A stretch of 35,796 bases of DNA from Candidatus Curtissbacteria bacterium (GTDB lineage: Bacteria; Patescibacteriota; Microgenomatia; Curtissbacterales; GWA2-41-24), in NCBI GenBank assembly GCA_016198325.1, contig JACQIV010000011.1, forward strand, positions 1-35,796, read 5' to 3'. Made by a program: the position numbers and the translations under genes. Positions 6,833 through 15,208 of this stretch are shown here, one piece after another. Under the pieces are notes generated by a model that had not been told where the DNA came from, made no database searches, and was given only the letters and a program-made list of their open reading frames with translations. Position 1 is the first letter of the stretch. Each line of letters opens with the position of its first letter.

Positions 6833-8575
6833 GTGGATAGAATCCGGGTTTTTCAGATTGTTGTATTCCTGGTTGCTGCGGTAATTATCGCCCGGCTTTT
6901 TTATTGGCAGTTTGTTGCCAAATTAACCTCAAATATTGACGAGTTTGAGCTTAACAGTGAAATTCCGGCGTCAAGAGGAGAGATCTACACAAAAGATAAT
7001 TTTCCGATAGTCACGAACCAAGAAGCGTTTCTACTTTATGCTAAGCCGGCAGAAATAAATAGGTCTCCGAAAGATATAGCAAAATCAATAGGTTCACACC
7101 TTATATCCGAAAAATATTCCACCCCGGGCGCATCCCTGACAGATGCCGATTTAAAGACAAAAGAAGAAGAAATTAAAGAAAAAGAGGAAGAACTGGAAAG
7201 TAAGCTCGGGAATAAGTCCCTCCTTTGGGTACAACTGGCCCGAAAAATTCCAAAAGAAACGAAAGAAAAAATTGAAGAGCAAAAAATCAAAGGCTTTGGC
7301 TTTGAAAGAGACGAAAAACGCTTATATCCGGAGGCCTCAATGGCAGCGCAAGTCTTAGGATTTGTCGGTTTTGATAAATTCGGAAGGGATACAGGGTACT
7401 TTGGCCTTGAGGGTTTTTGGGATTTAACCCTAAAAGGAAAACCCGGTTCATTAGGAGGAGAAAAAGACCCTCTCGGTTTGCCCATACTGGTGGGTGCATA
7501 TAAAAGAATCGAACCCAAAAAAGGGGGAGAGCTTTATCTTTCTATTGATAGGTCAATCCAGTACATTGTTGAGAAATCTTTAACAAAAGCTGTAGACAAA
7601 TACGGTGCCAAAGACGGCAGTGTCATTATCGAGGACCCGAAAACCGGGCAAATTTTAGCTATGGCAACCTACCCAACCTACAATCCGGCTCTAAGGCAGG
7701 AATTTGAAGAAAAAGTTTACAAGAACCCGGTAGTTGCGGACACTTTTGAACCCGGGTCTATTTTCAAGCCAATTGTAATGGCGTCCGCGCTGGATCTTGG
7801 CTTTGTTGAACCACAAACACAATGCACATATTGTGATGGGCCTAAAAAAATAGCAAATTATGATATTTCTACCTGGAATAAAAAATATTTTCCAAATTCG
7901 ACTATGACAGAAGTGATCCAGCATTCGGATAATGTAGGCATGACATTTGTTTCCGAAAAACTGGGTGTCGATAAATTTTTAGCCTATATTACAAAATTCG
8001 GCTTCGGAAAAGTAAGCGGAATTGATTTGCAGGAAGAAGCTTCAGGAGTTCTTAAACAGAAAGCCGAATGGAGAGATATTGACCTGGCTACGGCATCATT
8101 TGGGCAGGGAATAGCTGTTACTCCAATTCAAATAGTTCAGGCTATTTCCGCCATAGCAAACGAAGGTAAACTAATAAGTCCGAGGGTTACACTTAAAATC
8201 AAAGATGAAAATGGGGAAAAATTATTAAGACCTAAAGAAGAAAAACAAATTATTTCACCAAAGACCGCTACTCAAATTACGGAAATGATGGTGAATGCTG
8301 TTGAAAAAGGGGAAGCTAAGGTTTTTGCGCCTAAAGGGTACCGGATTGCAGGAAAAACCGGGACTGCCCAGATTCCTGTTGCCGGGCGCTATGATCCTGA
8401 CAAAACGATTGCCTCGTTCGTTGGTTTTGCGCCGGCCAACAACCCCAGATTCGTAATGATGGTACGTTTTACCGAACCGTCTTCCTCTCCTTTTGGAGCG
8501 GAAACGGCAGCTCCCACTTTTTTCGAAATCGCCAAAGAAATTTTTAATATTTGGGGGATTCCGCCAGAAAAATAA
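6833..8575 (+). CDS. ftsI: Peptidoglycan D,D-transpeptidase FtsI (PBP3 type)
   Basis: FtsI crosslinks septal peptidoglycan. The 580-residue class B penicillin-binding protein has an N-terminal membrane segment (about residues 4-24) and a dimerisation domain. A charged coiled insertion rich in Glu and Lys lies around residues 103-125. The transpeptidase domain has all three active-site motifs: S309-I-F-K312 (GSIFKP), S365-D-N367, and K508-T-G510 (GKTGTAQ). It begins at GTG with no Shine-Dalgarno; an extended -10 box ends six bases before it. It follows ftsL by 18 bases, as in most dcw clusters. All catalytic residues are present. Confidence 0.95.
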   Translation: MDRIRVFQIVVFLVAAVIIARLFYWQFVAKLTSNIDEFELNSEIPASRGEIYTKDNFPIVTNQEAFLLYAKPAEINRSPKDIAKSIGSHLISEKYSTPGASLTDADLKTKEEEIKEKEEELESKLGNKSLLWVQLARKIPKETKEKIEEQKIKGFGFERDEKRLYPEASMAAQVLGFVGFDKFGRDTGYFGLEGFWDLTLKGKPGSLGGEKDPLGLPILVGAYKRIEPKKGGELYLSIDRSIQYIVEKSLTKAVDKYGAKDGSVIIEDPKTGQILAMATYPTYNPALRQEFEEKVYKNPVVADTFEPGSIFKPIVMASALDLGFVEPQTQCTYCDGPKKIANYDISTWNKKYFPNSTMTEVIQHSDNVGMTFVSEKLGVDKFLAYITKFGFGKVSGIDLQEEASGVLKQKAEWRDIDLATASFGQGIAVTPIQIVQAISAIANEGKLISPRVTLKIKDENGEKLLRPKEEKQIISPKTATQITEMMVNAVEKGEAKVFAPKGYRIAGKTGTAQIPVAGRYDPDKTIASFVGFAPANNPRFVMMVRFTEPSSSPFGAETAAPTFFEIAKEIFNIWGIPPEK

Positions 8576-8590
8576 ATTGTTTCGAAAGTT

Positions 8591-8596
8591 TATAAT
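8591..8596 (+). promoter_or_regulatory. TATAAT box for leaderless 8603 gene
   Basis: A perfect TATAAT (8591-8596) is followed by six bases (AAAAAT) and the ATG at 8603. The predicted transcription start is the A of the start codon. No convincing -35 lies 16-18 bp upstream. Confidence 0.5.
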
Positions 8597-8602
8597 AAAA
8601 AT

Positions 8603-8977
8603 ATGGACGAAAAGAGTGTCCGCGACAAAGTAATCACGGAAAGTGCCGCAAGTTATCAGAAAATAACGACGCCTGAAAATATCCTCACAAACAAAGAAGG
8701 GGACAAAAAACATGATATTCAGGGTGAGTACCCTGACGTTATTGTTAGGACTAAAACCGGTGAAATGATAATCGAAAAAATAGAAACAGAATCTACCATA
8801 AAAAAAGAAAAAGCAGACCAGTGGAGAAGGTTAGCATCACTGGGCCATGAATTTAAGCTTGTAGTACCGCTATCTAAAATCGAAGACGCCAAGCTTCTTT
8901 CAACGGGGATACAAAATATTAATGTCCAAGCTTACGACCTTGTTGGTGACCAAATCCACTGGTTTGGTCAACGCTAA
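8603..8977 (+). CDS. Small PD-(D/E)XK-like protein of unknown function
   Basis: This 124-residue soluble protein has a compact pattern suggesting a restriction-endonuclease-like fold. After an N-terminal helix comes YPDVIV (Asp45), a turn, then MIIEKIETEST (Glu58, Glu61, Glu63), a helix with DQWRRLASLGH, and a strand FKLVVPLSK. In active nucleases of this fold the second motif is usually E-x-K; here it is E-x-x-E-x-E, so metal-dependent cleavage is uncertain. It is inserted between ftsI and murE and has its own TATAAT. It is not a dcw gene. The fold call is inference. Confidence 0.6.
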   Translation: MDEKSVRDKVITESAASYQKITTPENILTNKEGDKKHDIQGEYPDVIVRTKTGEMIIEKIETESTIKKEKADQWRRLASLGHEFKLVVPLSKIEDAKLLSTGIQNINVQAYDLVGDQIHWFGQR

Positions 8978-8978
8978 C

Positions 8979-9006
8979 TTGCCTTTCCCCTCAAAAGTGA
9001 TAGAAT
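8979..9006 (+). promoter_or_regulatory. Promoter of the 9015 small gene
   Basis: TTGCCT (8979-8984), a 16-bp spacer and TAGAAT (9001-9006) form a good promoter. The ATG at 9015 lies eight bases after the -10, so the message would have a leader of about two bases. The promoter overlaps the end of the preceding gene. Confidence 0.5.
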
Positions 9007-9014
9007 ACGCACCC

Positions 9015-9116
9015 ATGCCGTCAATTTTGGGCGGTTTTATTATGAGAAAAACAATTTCCGGTACTGACCATGAAGAGCAAGTTAATGCAGCGAATAAAAA
9101 GATACCACAGATTTGA
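9015..9116 (+). CDS. Possible 33-residue small protein
   Basis: ATG at 9015 to TGA at 9114-9116 encodes 33 residues. The start is hydrophobic (MPSILGGFIM) and the rest polar (RKTISGTDHEEQVNAANKK). It is supported mainly by the well-spaced promoter immediately upstream and by its position 18 bases before the next gene, which has its own GAGGT ribosome site. No family was recognised. It could instead be a short translated leader for the 195-residue gene. Confidence 0.35.
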   Translation: MPSILGGFIMRKTISGTDHEEQVNAANKKIPQI

Positions 9117-9134
9117 GCATGAGGTAGATTTATT

Positions 9135-9722
9135 ATGGCAACCCCGGAAAACAGAATGCACAAATTAATAATAAGAGGAGCTTTGATTAGCTTTGGATTA
9201 GCTTTTCTGGCAAACAGAGCCGGCTTAATAAAGATTGGTGACTCGCAAGAAGCCGTTGAGACACCCGAAAATCCACCAGCCCAAACTTTGGATAGTAGAA
9301 ATTATGAAATAGGAGTTGCAAGCGAAAATATAACACACGCCCTTCACTGGATCGCTTTCCAGAGAAATCCCAAATTCGACACAGCAATCGCGGATATCTC
9401 AAGAATTCAGGGCGAGTTAACGGAATTAGATAAATATTTCTACATTTCTGATCTTGATCCAAGTTCCATTGACCAAAAATATGCTGATATTGCATATAGA
9501 AGTACTGGAACTAATGGTTCAGTAATAATGATTTTCTCAAAAGAACTGTTTATAGACCGTGCCTTTGATAGTGCAGCAGCCGGAAGGGACCTATTAAAAG
9601 CCTGGAAAAAAATGAATCTTGCTATAAACGATCCCAGGATTCATGCTATCAATGCCGACATTGATAGAGAACTCGACCAGGAAGCTTCCAGGCTTGTGGA
9701 TGCTGAGCTAGCCCGTAGGTAA
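9135..9722 (+). CDS. Membrane-anchored or exported protein of unknown function
   Basis: This 195-residue protein starts at ATG 9135 with GAGGT (about 9122-9126) at usable spacing; ATG 9156 is an alternative start. Residues about 8-30 (KLIIRGALISFGLAFLANRA) form one hydrophobic helix. A Pro/Glu-rich linker and a mostly helical domain follow. No catalytic motif was found. It is the last of three small genes between ftsI and murE and probably shares the promoter at 8979. The function is unknown, but its place within a cell-wall cluster suggests an envelope role. Confidence 0.7.
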   Translation: MATPENRMHKLIIRGALISFGLAFLANRAGLIKIGDSQEAVETPENPPAQTLDSRNYEIGVASENITHALHWIAFQRNPKFDTAIADISRIQGELTELDKYFYISDLDPSSIDQKYADIAYRSTGTNGSVIMIFSKELFIDRAFDSAAAGRDLLKAWKKMNLAINDPRIHAINADIDRELDQEASRLVDAELARR

Positions 9723-9732
9723 ATCCACAAAG

Positions 9733-9738
9733 TATAAT
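9733..9738 (+). promoter_or_regulatory. TATAAT box before murE
   Basis: A perfect TATAAT (9733-9738) lies 11 bases before the murE ATG at 9750, giving a predicted leader of about five bases. It overlaps an in-frame TTG at 9738, which argues against that codon as the start. No clear -35. Confidence 0.5.
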
Positions 9739-9749
9739 TGTACATACTC

Positions 9750-10955
9750 ATGTGGCAAAAAATTAAGAACTACTATCACCTGACGAAATCTTGCCTTGCC
9801 TCAATTTATTACGGATTTCCCTCACAAAAATTGGATGTAATTGGAATAACCGGAACCGACGGTAAAACCACAACTGCCTCAATGCTCTATAAAATTCTTA
9901 AAGACAATAGGGCACAAGTATCAATAATTACCTCGGTCAACGCACAAATCGGCACCCAGACTTTTGAAACAGGCTTTCATGTTACTACGCCCAGCCCGTG
10001 GCAGGTCCAAAGGTTTTTAAGAAAAGCTGTAAATAGCAGAAGTAAATACTTTATTTTAGAAACCACTTCTCACCGGCTGGACCAGAACATCGTTGCCAAT
10101 ATTGATTTTGCTGTTGGAATAATTACAAACATAACCCACGAACATCTGGATTACCATAAATCCTGGCATAACTATGCAGGCGCAAAAGCAAAACTGTTCA
10201 AAAAATCAAAAGTTAGTGTATTAAACAAAGACGATTCTTCCTTCGAGGTTCTAAAAAAGGTGTCAAAAGACAAAATTGTGACTTACTCACTTAAAGGATC
10301 CGCTGACGTAACGCAGGTAAATTACAAGTTAAAGTTAAAAGTTCCCGGAGAATTTAATATGTATAACGCACTAGCTGCTTCTGCCGCCGCCCAATCCCTC
10401 GGGATCGGAAAAAGGCAAATAATTAAATCACTTAATTCCTTCGTTGGAGTCAAAGGGCGTATGGAAGAGGTGAGCGCGGGCCAAAACTTTCGGGCAATTG
10501 TGGATTTTGCCCACACACCAAACGGTCTAAAGCAGGCATTGTCGGCACTAAAAAATGGAAAAGGCAATGGACACCTGATTGCCGTTTTTGGGTCGGCGGG
10601 CTTAAGGGATAGGGCAAAAAGAATGCAAATGGGGGAAATCGCGGCAAGCATTGCCGACATTTCTGTACTAACGGCCGAGGATCCCAGAACAGAGAAAGTT
10701 TCAAAAATAATTGCGGAAATTGCACAGGGGTTCAAGAAACTTGGAAAAATTGAAAATAAAGATTATTTTATAGTTGAGGACAGGGGAGAGGCCATTAATT
10801 ATGCCGTTAAGTTGGCAAAAAAGGGAGACACGGTCGCCTGTTTTGGTAAAAGTCATGAAAAAAGCATGGCATACGGGAAAAAGGAATATCCCTGGGATGA
10901 ATTTGAAGCTGTTAAAAAATCGTTGAAAGAAAAAATGAAAGTTTCCGATGGCTGA
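9750..10955 (+). CDS. murE: MurE-type Mur ligase (UDP-MurNAc tripeptide synthetase)
   Basis: MurE adds the third amino acid to UDP-MurNAc-L-Ala-D-Glu using ATP. The 401-residue chain has the P-loop ITGTDGKTTTASM at about residues 31-43, the LETTSHRLDQ and ITNITHEHLDYH signatures of the central domain, and the C-terminal ligase domain. The substrate-selecting motif reads EDPR (residues 310-313). The Arg matches meso-diaminopimelate MurE enzymes (DNPR in E. coli). Only about 30 residues precede the P-loop, against ~110 in E. coli, so the N-terminal UDP-binding domain is missing or reduced. The start is ATG 9750. It overlaps the next gene by eight bases. Confidence 0.88.
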   Translation: MWQKIKNYYHLTKSCLASIYYGFPSQKLDVIGITGTDGKTTTASMLYKILKDNRAQVSIITSVNAQIGTQTFETGFHVTTPSPWQVQRFLRKAVNSRSKYFILETTSHRLDQNIVANIDFAVGIITNITHEHLDYHKSWHNYAGAKAKLFKKSKVSVLNKDDSSFEVLKKVSKDKIVTYSLKGSADVTQVNYKLKLKVPGEFNMYNALAASAAAQSLGIGKRQIIKSLNSFVGVKGRMEEVSAGQNFRAIVDFAHTPNGLKQALSALKNGKGNGHLIAVFGSAGLRDRAKRMQMGEIAASIADISVLTAEDPRTEKVSKIIAEIAQGFKKLGKIENKDYFIVEDRGEAINYAVKLAKKGDTVACFGKSHEKSMAYGKKEYPWDEFEAVKKSLKEKMKVSDG

Positions 10956-12927
10956 TTTTTCCGCGATCATTCTTGCCGGCGGGTTGGGTAAGAGGATGGA
11001 GTCCAAAATATCTAAAGTCCTTACTAGATTGGGGGACCAACCTTTAATCAAAAAAACATATCAAAACATAGAAAATCTTTATCCAAAACAAATTATTATT
11101 GTTGCCAACCCAAAAAATGCCAAAAATATCCAAAAGCTATTGCCGGGAGCGGAGATTGCGATTCAAAAAGAAGCAAAAGGTACCCTGGACGCTGCTGTCT
11201 GTGGCCTTAAAAAGGTCAACAAAGATACTAGTGAGGTTGGAATTTTCTACGGAGACGATACAGCCTTTTATAAATCAACTACTATTAACAAAGTTTTCAA
11301 CCTTCATCTAAGTTCAAAAGCAAATATCACTTTTGTCACACTCGAAAAGGAAGATCCTTCGGGGCTGGGACGAATTGTCAGAAATAATGGTCAACTTGCC
11401 GGAATTATAGAAGAGAAAGATGCAACAAATTTTCAGAAGGAAATAAAAGAGGTAAATAACGGAATTTATTTCTTTGAAAAAAACTGGATTCGCAATAACG
11501 CAAAGAAAATCAGACCTTCCAAAATTACAGGTGAACTTTACCTTACGGACTTGATTGGACTCGCTCTAAAAAACAAAGTCGGAGTGCAAACCTATAAATT
11601 AAAAGATTCCAACGAGTGGCATGGAATTAATACACCCGGGGAACTCGAAGAGGCAAGAAGAAAACTTGCGAGGATTCATTTTATGGGGATTGCAGGCTCG
11701 GGTGCGGCAGCAGTAGCCGCCATAGCCAAAGATTATGGTTATACTGTGGATGGTTGTGACATTGATCCGGATTCTGCATATTCCGCGAACCTTTCCCATA
11801 TTAAAGTTACAAGAGGACATTCTAAAGCCCACGTAAAAGGAATTAGTAAGCTCGTAATTTCTCCTTCCGTCTTAAAGCTTGACCCGGATAATCCGGAAAT
11901 CCACGAGGCTCAAAAATTAAAAATTCCGCAAGAAACCTGGCAGGAATTCCAGGGAAAGGAGCTCCAAAAGGATAAATATGTAATAAGCGTAGCAGGCGCG
12001 TATGGTAAATCAACTACCACGGCGATGATTGCCCAAATCCTAATTGATGCCAGCTTCGACCCTACCTGTGAAATTGGGGCTACCGTTATTTCCTGGGGCA
12101 AAAATTACAGGGTCGGAAAATCTATATATTATATCTGTGAAGCAGACGAATATAATAACAATTTCTTAAACTACCAAAGCGATCTGGCCGTAGTTCTTAA
12201 TCTTGGTTGGGACCATCCGGATTTTTTCAAATCGGAAAGTGAGCTTGTCGATTCTTACCAGCAGTTTATAAATAACATTAAACCGGGTGGAAATTTAATT
12301 ATCGAAAGTTCCCAAAAAGAAAAATTTACCTTCAAAAATATCAATGTTAATAACATCACCGACTTTGAAGAAGTAGATATTTCCTTAATTGGCAATTTTA
12401 GAAAAGAAAACGCAAAAGCTGCGCTTACGGTTGCAAAGTTATTTGGAATAGACACAAAAGTTGCAAAAAAATCCATAAAAAATTTCAAGGGATTATTCAG
12501 GCGACTCGAATTTAAAGGCGAAGTCGAGGGCGTCAGAATTTACGATGACTATGCCGTCCAACCTTATACAATAAAGACTACAGCCAATGCGCTAAAAGAA
12601 AAATACAAAAACCAAAAAGTTGCTTTGGTTCTTGAGCCGCATACACACTCCAGGATTAAATTTTTCTTTGATGATTTTGTTACCAGTCTCCAAAAAACAA
12701 ATGTAGATTCGATTTATATCACCGATATTTATGCTGCTCGAGAACAAAATAATAATAGCCAGTTGGCGCTGAAACTAGCCTCAGAGGTGGGCTCAAAGGC
12801 CAAATACGTTGGTAGTCTCGAAAGGGCGGCAAAAGTTTTAAAAAAAGAGCTTCATAACTTCGGGGTTATCCTTTCGATGGGTGCAGGACGTACCTATAAG
12901 TTTTGGGATATACTTAATTCTTCATAA
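10948..12927 (+). CDS. murC: GlmU-like uridylyltransferase fused to MurC ligase
   Basis: This 659-residue protein has two enzyme domains. Residues 1 to about 232 match the nucleotidyltransferase half of GlmU (UDP-GlcNAc formation): AIILAGGLGKRMESKISKVL, a FYGDD segment, EVNNGIYFF and GELYLTDLI. The left-handed beta-helix acetyltransferase half is absent. Residues from about 243 match MurC, which adds L-Ala to UDP-MurNAc: HFMGIAGSG Rossmann start, P-loop GAYGKST (350-356), EADEYNNNF, and YDDYAVQPYTI (532-542). MurC usually has two His after DDY-G/A; here Val-Gln. It overlaps murE by eight bases and abuts murB. The frame is continuous with no internal stop. Confidence 0.88.
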   Translation: MADFSAIILAGGLGKRMESKISKVLTRLGDQPLIKKTYQNIENLYPKQIIIVANPKNAKNIQKLLPGAEIAIQKEAKGTLDAAVCGLKKVNKDTSEVGIFYGDDTAFYKSTTINKVFNLHLSSKANITFVTLEKEDPSGLGRIVRNNGQLAGIIEEKDATNFQKEIKEVNNGIYFFEKNWIRNNAKKIRPSKITGELYLTDLIGLALKNKVGVQTYKLKDSNEWHGINTPGELEEARRKLARIHFMGIAGSGAAAVAAIAKDYGYTVDGCDIDPDSAYSANLSHIKVTRGHSKAHVKGISKLVISPSVLKLDPDNPEIHEAQKLKIPQETWQEFQGKELQKDKYVISVAGAYGKSTTTAMIAQILIDASFDPTCEIGATVISWGKNYRVGKSIYYICEADEYNNNFLNYQSDLAVVLNLGWDHPDFFKSESELVDSYQQFINNIKPGGNLIIESSQKEKFTFKNINVNNITDFEEVDISLIGNFRKENAKAALTVAKLFGIDTKVAKKSIKNFKGLFRRLEFKGEVEGVRIYDDYAVQPYTIKTTANALKEKYKNQKVALVLEPHTHSRIKFFFDDFVTSLQKTNVDSIYITDIYAAREQNNNSQLALKLASEVGSKAKYVGSLERAAKVLKKELHNFGVILSMGAGRTYKFWDILNSS

Positions 12928-13935
12928 ATGGATAAAAACCTTGACATCTTAAAAGAGGACCTTGGCGAGTTAAGGGTCTACGAAAATGAAAATCTTGCCA
13001 AACACACTTATTTTAAAATCGGTGGCCCTGCAAAATATTTTTTTGAAGCAAAAACCCAGGAGGATCTTCAATTAGCGCTTACAACGGCAAGCAATAATAA
13101 AATTCCGTTTATTTTATTCGGCAGCGGTGCCAATGTGCTGGTTTCCGATAAAGGATTTGCCGGACTTGTTATAAAGAACCGCTCAGAAGGTATAAAACTG
13201 GTAGGAGTAAAAGGAACGATTGGTAAAATCGGCAGGGGTATTAAGCACGCATTGGTTTGGACAACCGCAGGGACGCTCATGAACCAGCTTGCGAGGTTTA
13301 CAATTAACCAGGGGCTTTCGGGACTCGAATTTCTTCTCTCCGTTCCGGGAACTGTAGGCGCAGGGATTAAAATAAATTCCCACTACGAAGTAGAAAAAGA
13401 AGAATTTATAGGAAATTGCCTTTCAACAGCTGCACTTTTTGATCCTAAAAATGGGCAAATCAAAAATGTCGACCGGAACTATTTCGAATTCGGATACGAT
13501 AATTCTAAAATTCAAGAAACCGGGGAAATTGTCCTAGAGGCGGTTTTTAAATTGGATTCCCAGGAGGATAAAGGAAAGCTTTGGCAAAAGGCAATGGAAG
13601 ACGTTAAACGAAGGAACACGGAGCAACCGGTAGGAATCGCTTGCTCCGGATGTATATTTAGAAATATAAACAGTCAGGACGCGGTAAGACTCGCAACACC
13701 CAACTTGACCACTTCGACTGGTTACATAATTGAAGCTTTGGGTCTGAAGGGGCAAAAGATTGGGGGAGCACAAATTTCCGACAAACACGCAAACTATATC
13801 CTCAACATTGCAAACGCAAAAGCGCAAGACGTACGGGAACTGATAAAATTAATTAAAGTTAAAGCAAAAAACACTTTTGGTTTGGATTTAACCGAAGAAA
13901 TATTTTATATTGGCGATTTCAAAAATGAAGCATAA
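12928..13935 (+). CDS. murB: UDP-N-acetylenolpyruvoylglucosamine reductase MurB
   Basis: MurB is an FAD enzyme that reduces UDP-GlcNAc-enolpyruvate to UDP-MurNAc with NADPH. The 335-residue chain shows TYFKIGGPAKYF near the start, FILFGSGANVLVSDKGF and GLSGLEFLLSVPGTVGAGI for FAD binding, and RRNTEQPVGIACSGCIFRN. In the last motif Cys242 stands where E. coli has the proton-donating Ser229. A GGAQISDKHANYILN segment with the substrate-binding His/Asn follows, and the C-terminal Glu-containing segment ends the domain. The ATG directly follows the murC stop. Confidence 0.94.
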   Translation: MDKNLDILKEDLGELRVYENENLAKHTYFKIGGPAKYFFEAKTQEDLQLALTTASNNKIPFILFGSGANVLVSDKGFAGLVIKNRSEGIKLVGVKGTIGKIGRGIKHALVWTTAGTLMNQLARFTINQGLSGLEFLLSVPGTVGAGIKINSHYEVEKEEFIGNCLSTAALFDPKNGQIKNVDRNYFEFGYDNSKIQETGEIVLEAVFKLDSQEDKGKLWQKAMEDVKRRNTEQPVGIACSGCIFRNINSQDAVRLATPNLTTSTGYIIEALGLKGQKIGGAQISDKHANYILNIANAKAQDVRELIKLIKVKAKNTFGLDLTEEIFYIGDFKNEA

Positions 13936-13938
13936 AAT

Positions 13939-15195
13939 ATGACGGCATTTCTTATAGAAGGAGGCAAAAAATTATCCGGTCATATACCGATTGCCGGAAA
14001 TAAAAATTCTGTGCTCCCAATAATGGCGGCATGTCTTCTCACAGAAGAAACATGTGTCTTAGAAAACGTGCCGAATATTTCCGATGTTGAGGTGATGTCA
14101 AAATTGTTAAAAATGGCAGGGGCTCAAGTTGAGAGGGTAGGAAACGATACCGTCAAAATATCGGCAAAAAATGTTAATCCGGTCGACTTCCCTACCGATC
14201 TTACGGAAAGCTTGAGGGCATCCATAATGTTACTTGGAGCAATGGTTGCAAGATGCGGGAAAGTGTCCATGGGCTACCCGGGAGGGGATATTATCGGAAG
14301 AAGGCCAATAGGCACCCATTTGCAGGTTTTGGAAGCACTCGGCGCAAAAACTAAGCTTGAAAACGATACATTTCAAACGGAAGCTGCGTCGCTTAAGGGC
14401 GCTGAAATATTCCTGCAGGAGGCGTCTGTTACCGCAACCGAAAATGCTGTTATTGCAGCATGCTTGGCAAAAGGCGAGACCACTATAAAAAGAGCAGCTT
14501 CGGAACCCCATGTTATAGATCTTTGTTTATTTCTTGGGAAAATGGGTGCAAACATTTCAGGGATTGGGACAAACGTTCTAAAAATTTTTGGCTCCGACAA
14601 ATTATTCGGTGCAAAGTATTCAATCCGTCCGGACCATATAGAAGTCGGTACATTTGCAATTCTTGGAGCCGTGACAAAAGGAAAGCTTTCAATGTCCCCC
14701 GTAATTAAAGATGACCTTGACATGATTATTTTAACCCTGCAAAAATTTGGGGTAAATTTAACTCTCAAGGGGGAAACACTTGAAGTTAGTGGCGCGAATC
14801 TGAAGGCTGTTCCCAAAGTGGTCACGGATGTCTGGCCGGGGTTTCCAACCGATCTTATGGCACCTATGATTGTTCTTGCCACGCAGGCAGAAGGAGTCAC
14901 CTTGCTACACGATTGGATGTATGAATCCAGGATGTTTTTTGTAGATAAACTGCTTTCGATGGGGGCAAAAGTGGAGATTGCCGATCCGCACCGAGTTCTG
15001 GTTTACGGCCCGACCAAACTAAGAGGGCAAAGGCTGGACACACCGGATATTAGGGCCGGCATAGCACTCGTCATTGCCGCTTTGGCTGCAAAAGGTAAAA
15101 GCAGGATAGACAAAGCGGAACTAATTAAAAGAGGCTACGAAAATATTATTGAGCGCCTTTCCGTCCTTGGAGCAAACATAAAAGAAGCTTCCTAA
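13939..15195 (+). CDS. murA: UDP-GlcNAc 1-carboxyvinyltransferase MurA, Asp at catalytic Cys
   Basis: MurA transfers enolpyruvate from PEP to UDP-GlcNAc, the committed step of peptidoglycan synthesis. The 418-residue protein has GNKNSVLPIMAACLL (Lys22-Asn23 type), LRASIMLLGAMVAR, the active loop GYPGGDIIGRRPIGTH, and WPGFPTDLMAPM. The loop residue equivalent to E. coli Cys115, the fosfomycin target, is Asp117 (GAT at 14287-14289). Asp at this site is known in Mycobacterium and Chlamydia MurA and makes the enzyme insensitive to fosfomycin while leaving it active. It starts three bases after murB. Confidence 0.95.
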   Translation: MTAFLIEGGKKLSGHIPIAGNKNSVLPIMAACLLTEETCVLENVPNISDVEVMSKLLKMAGAQVERVGNDTVKISAKNVNPVDFPTDLTESLRASIMLLGAMVARCGKVSMGYPGGDIIGRRPIGTHLQVLEALGAKTKLENDTFQTEAASLKGAEIFLQEASVTATENAVIAACLAKGETTIKRAASEPHVIDLCLFLGKMGANISGIGTNVLKIFGSDKLFGAKYSIRPDHIEVGTFAILGAVTKGKLSMSPVIKDDLDMIILTLQKFGVNLTLKGETLEVSGANLKAVPKVVTDVWPGFPTDLMAPMIVLATQAEGVTLLHDWMYESRMFFVDKLLSMGAKVEIADPHRVLVYGPTKLRGQRLDTPDIRAGIALVIAALAAKGKSRIDKAELIKRGYENIIERLSVLGANIKEAS

Positions 15196-15208
15196 ATAAA
15201 AACGATTA

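Noticed and set aside
7036-7518. 160-codon minus-strand frame opposite ftsI
   Set aside because: Low-complexity Ser/Phe/Pro-rich product opposite a gene with intact catalytic motifs; no independent support.
9738-9749. TTG at 9738 as the murE start
   Set aside because: It overlaps the TATAAT box, and the ATG at 9750 matches the leaderless spacing better.
14373-14900. 175-codon minus-strand frame opposite murA
   Set aside because: It mirrors murA codon use and resembles no protein family; treated as a shadow.
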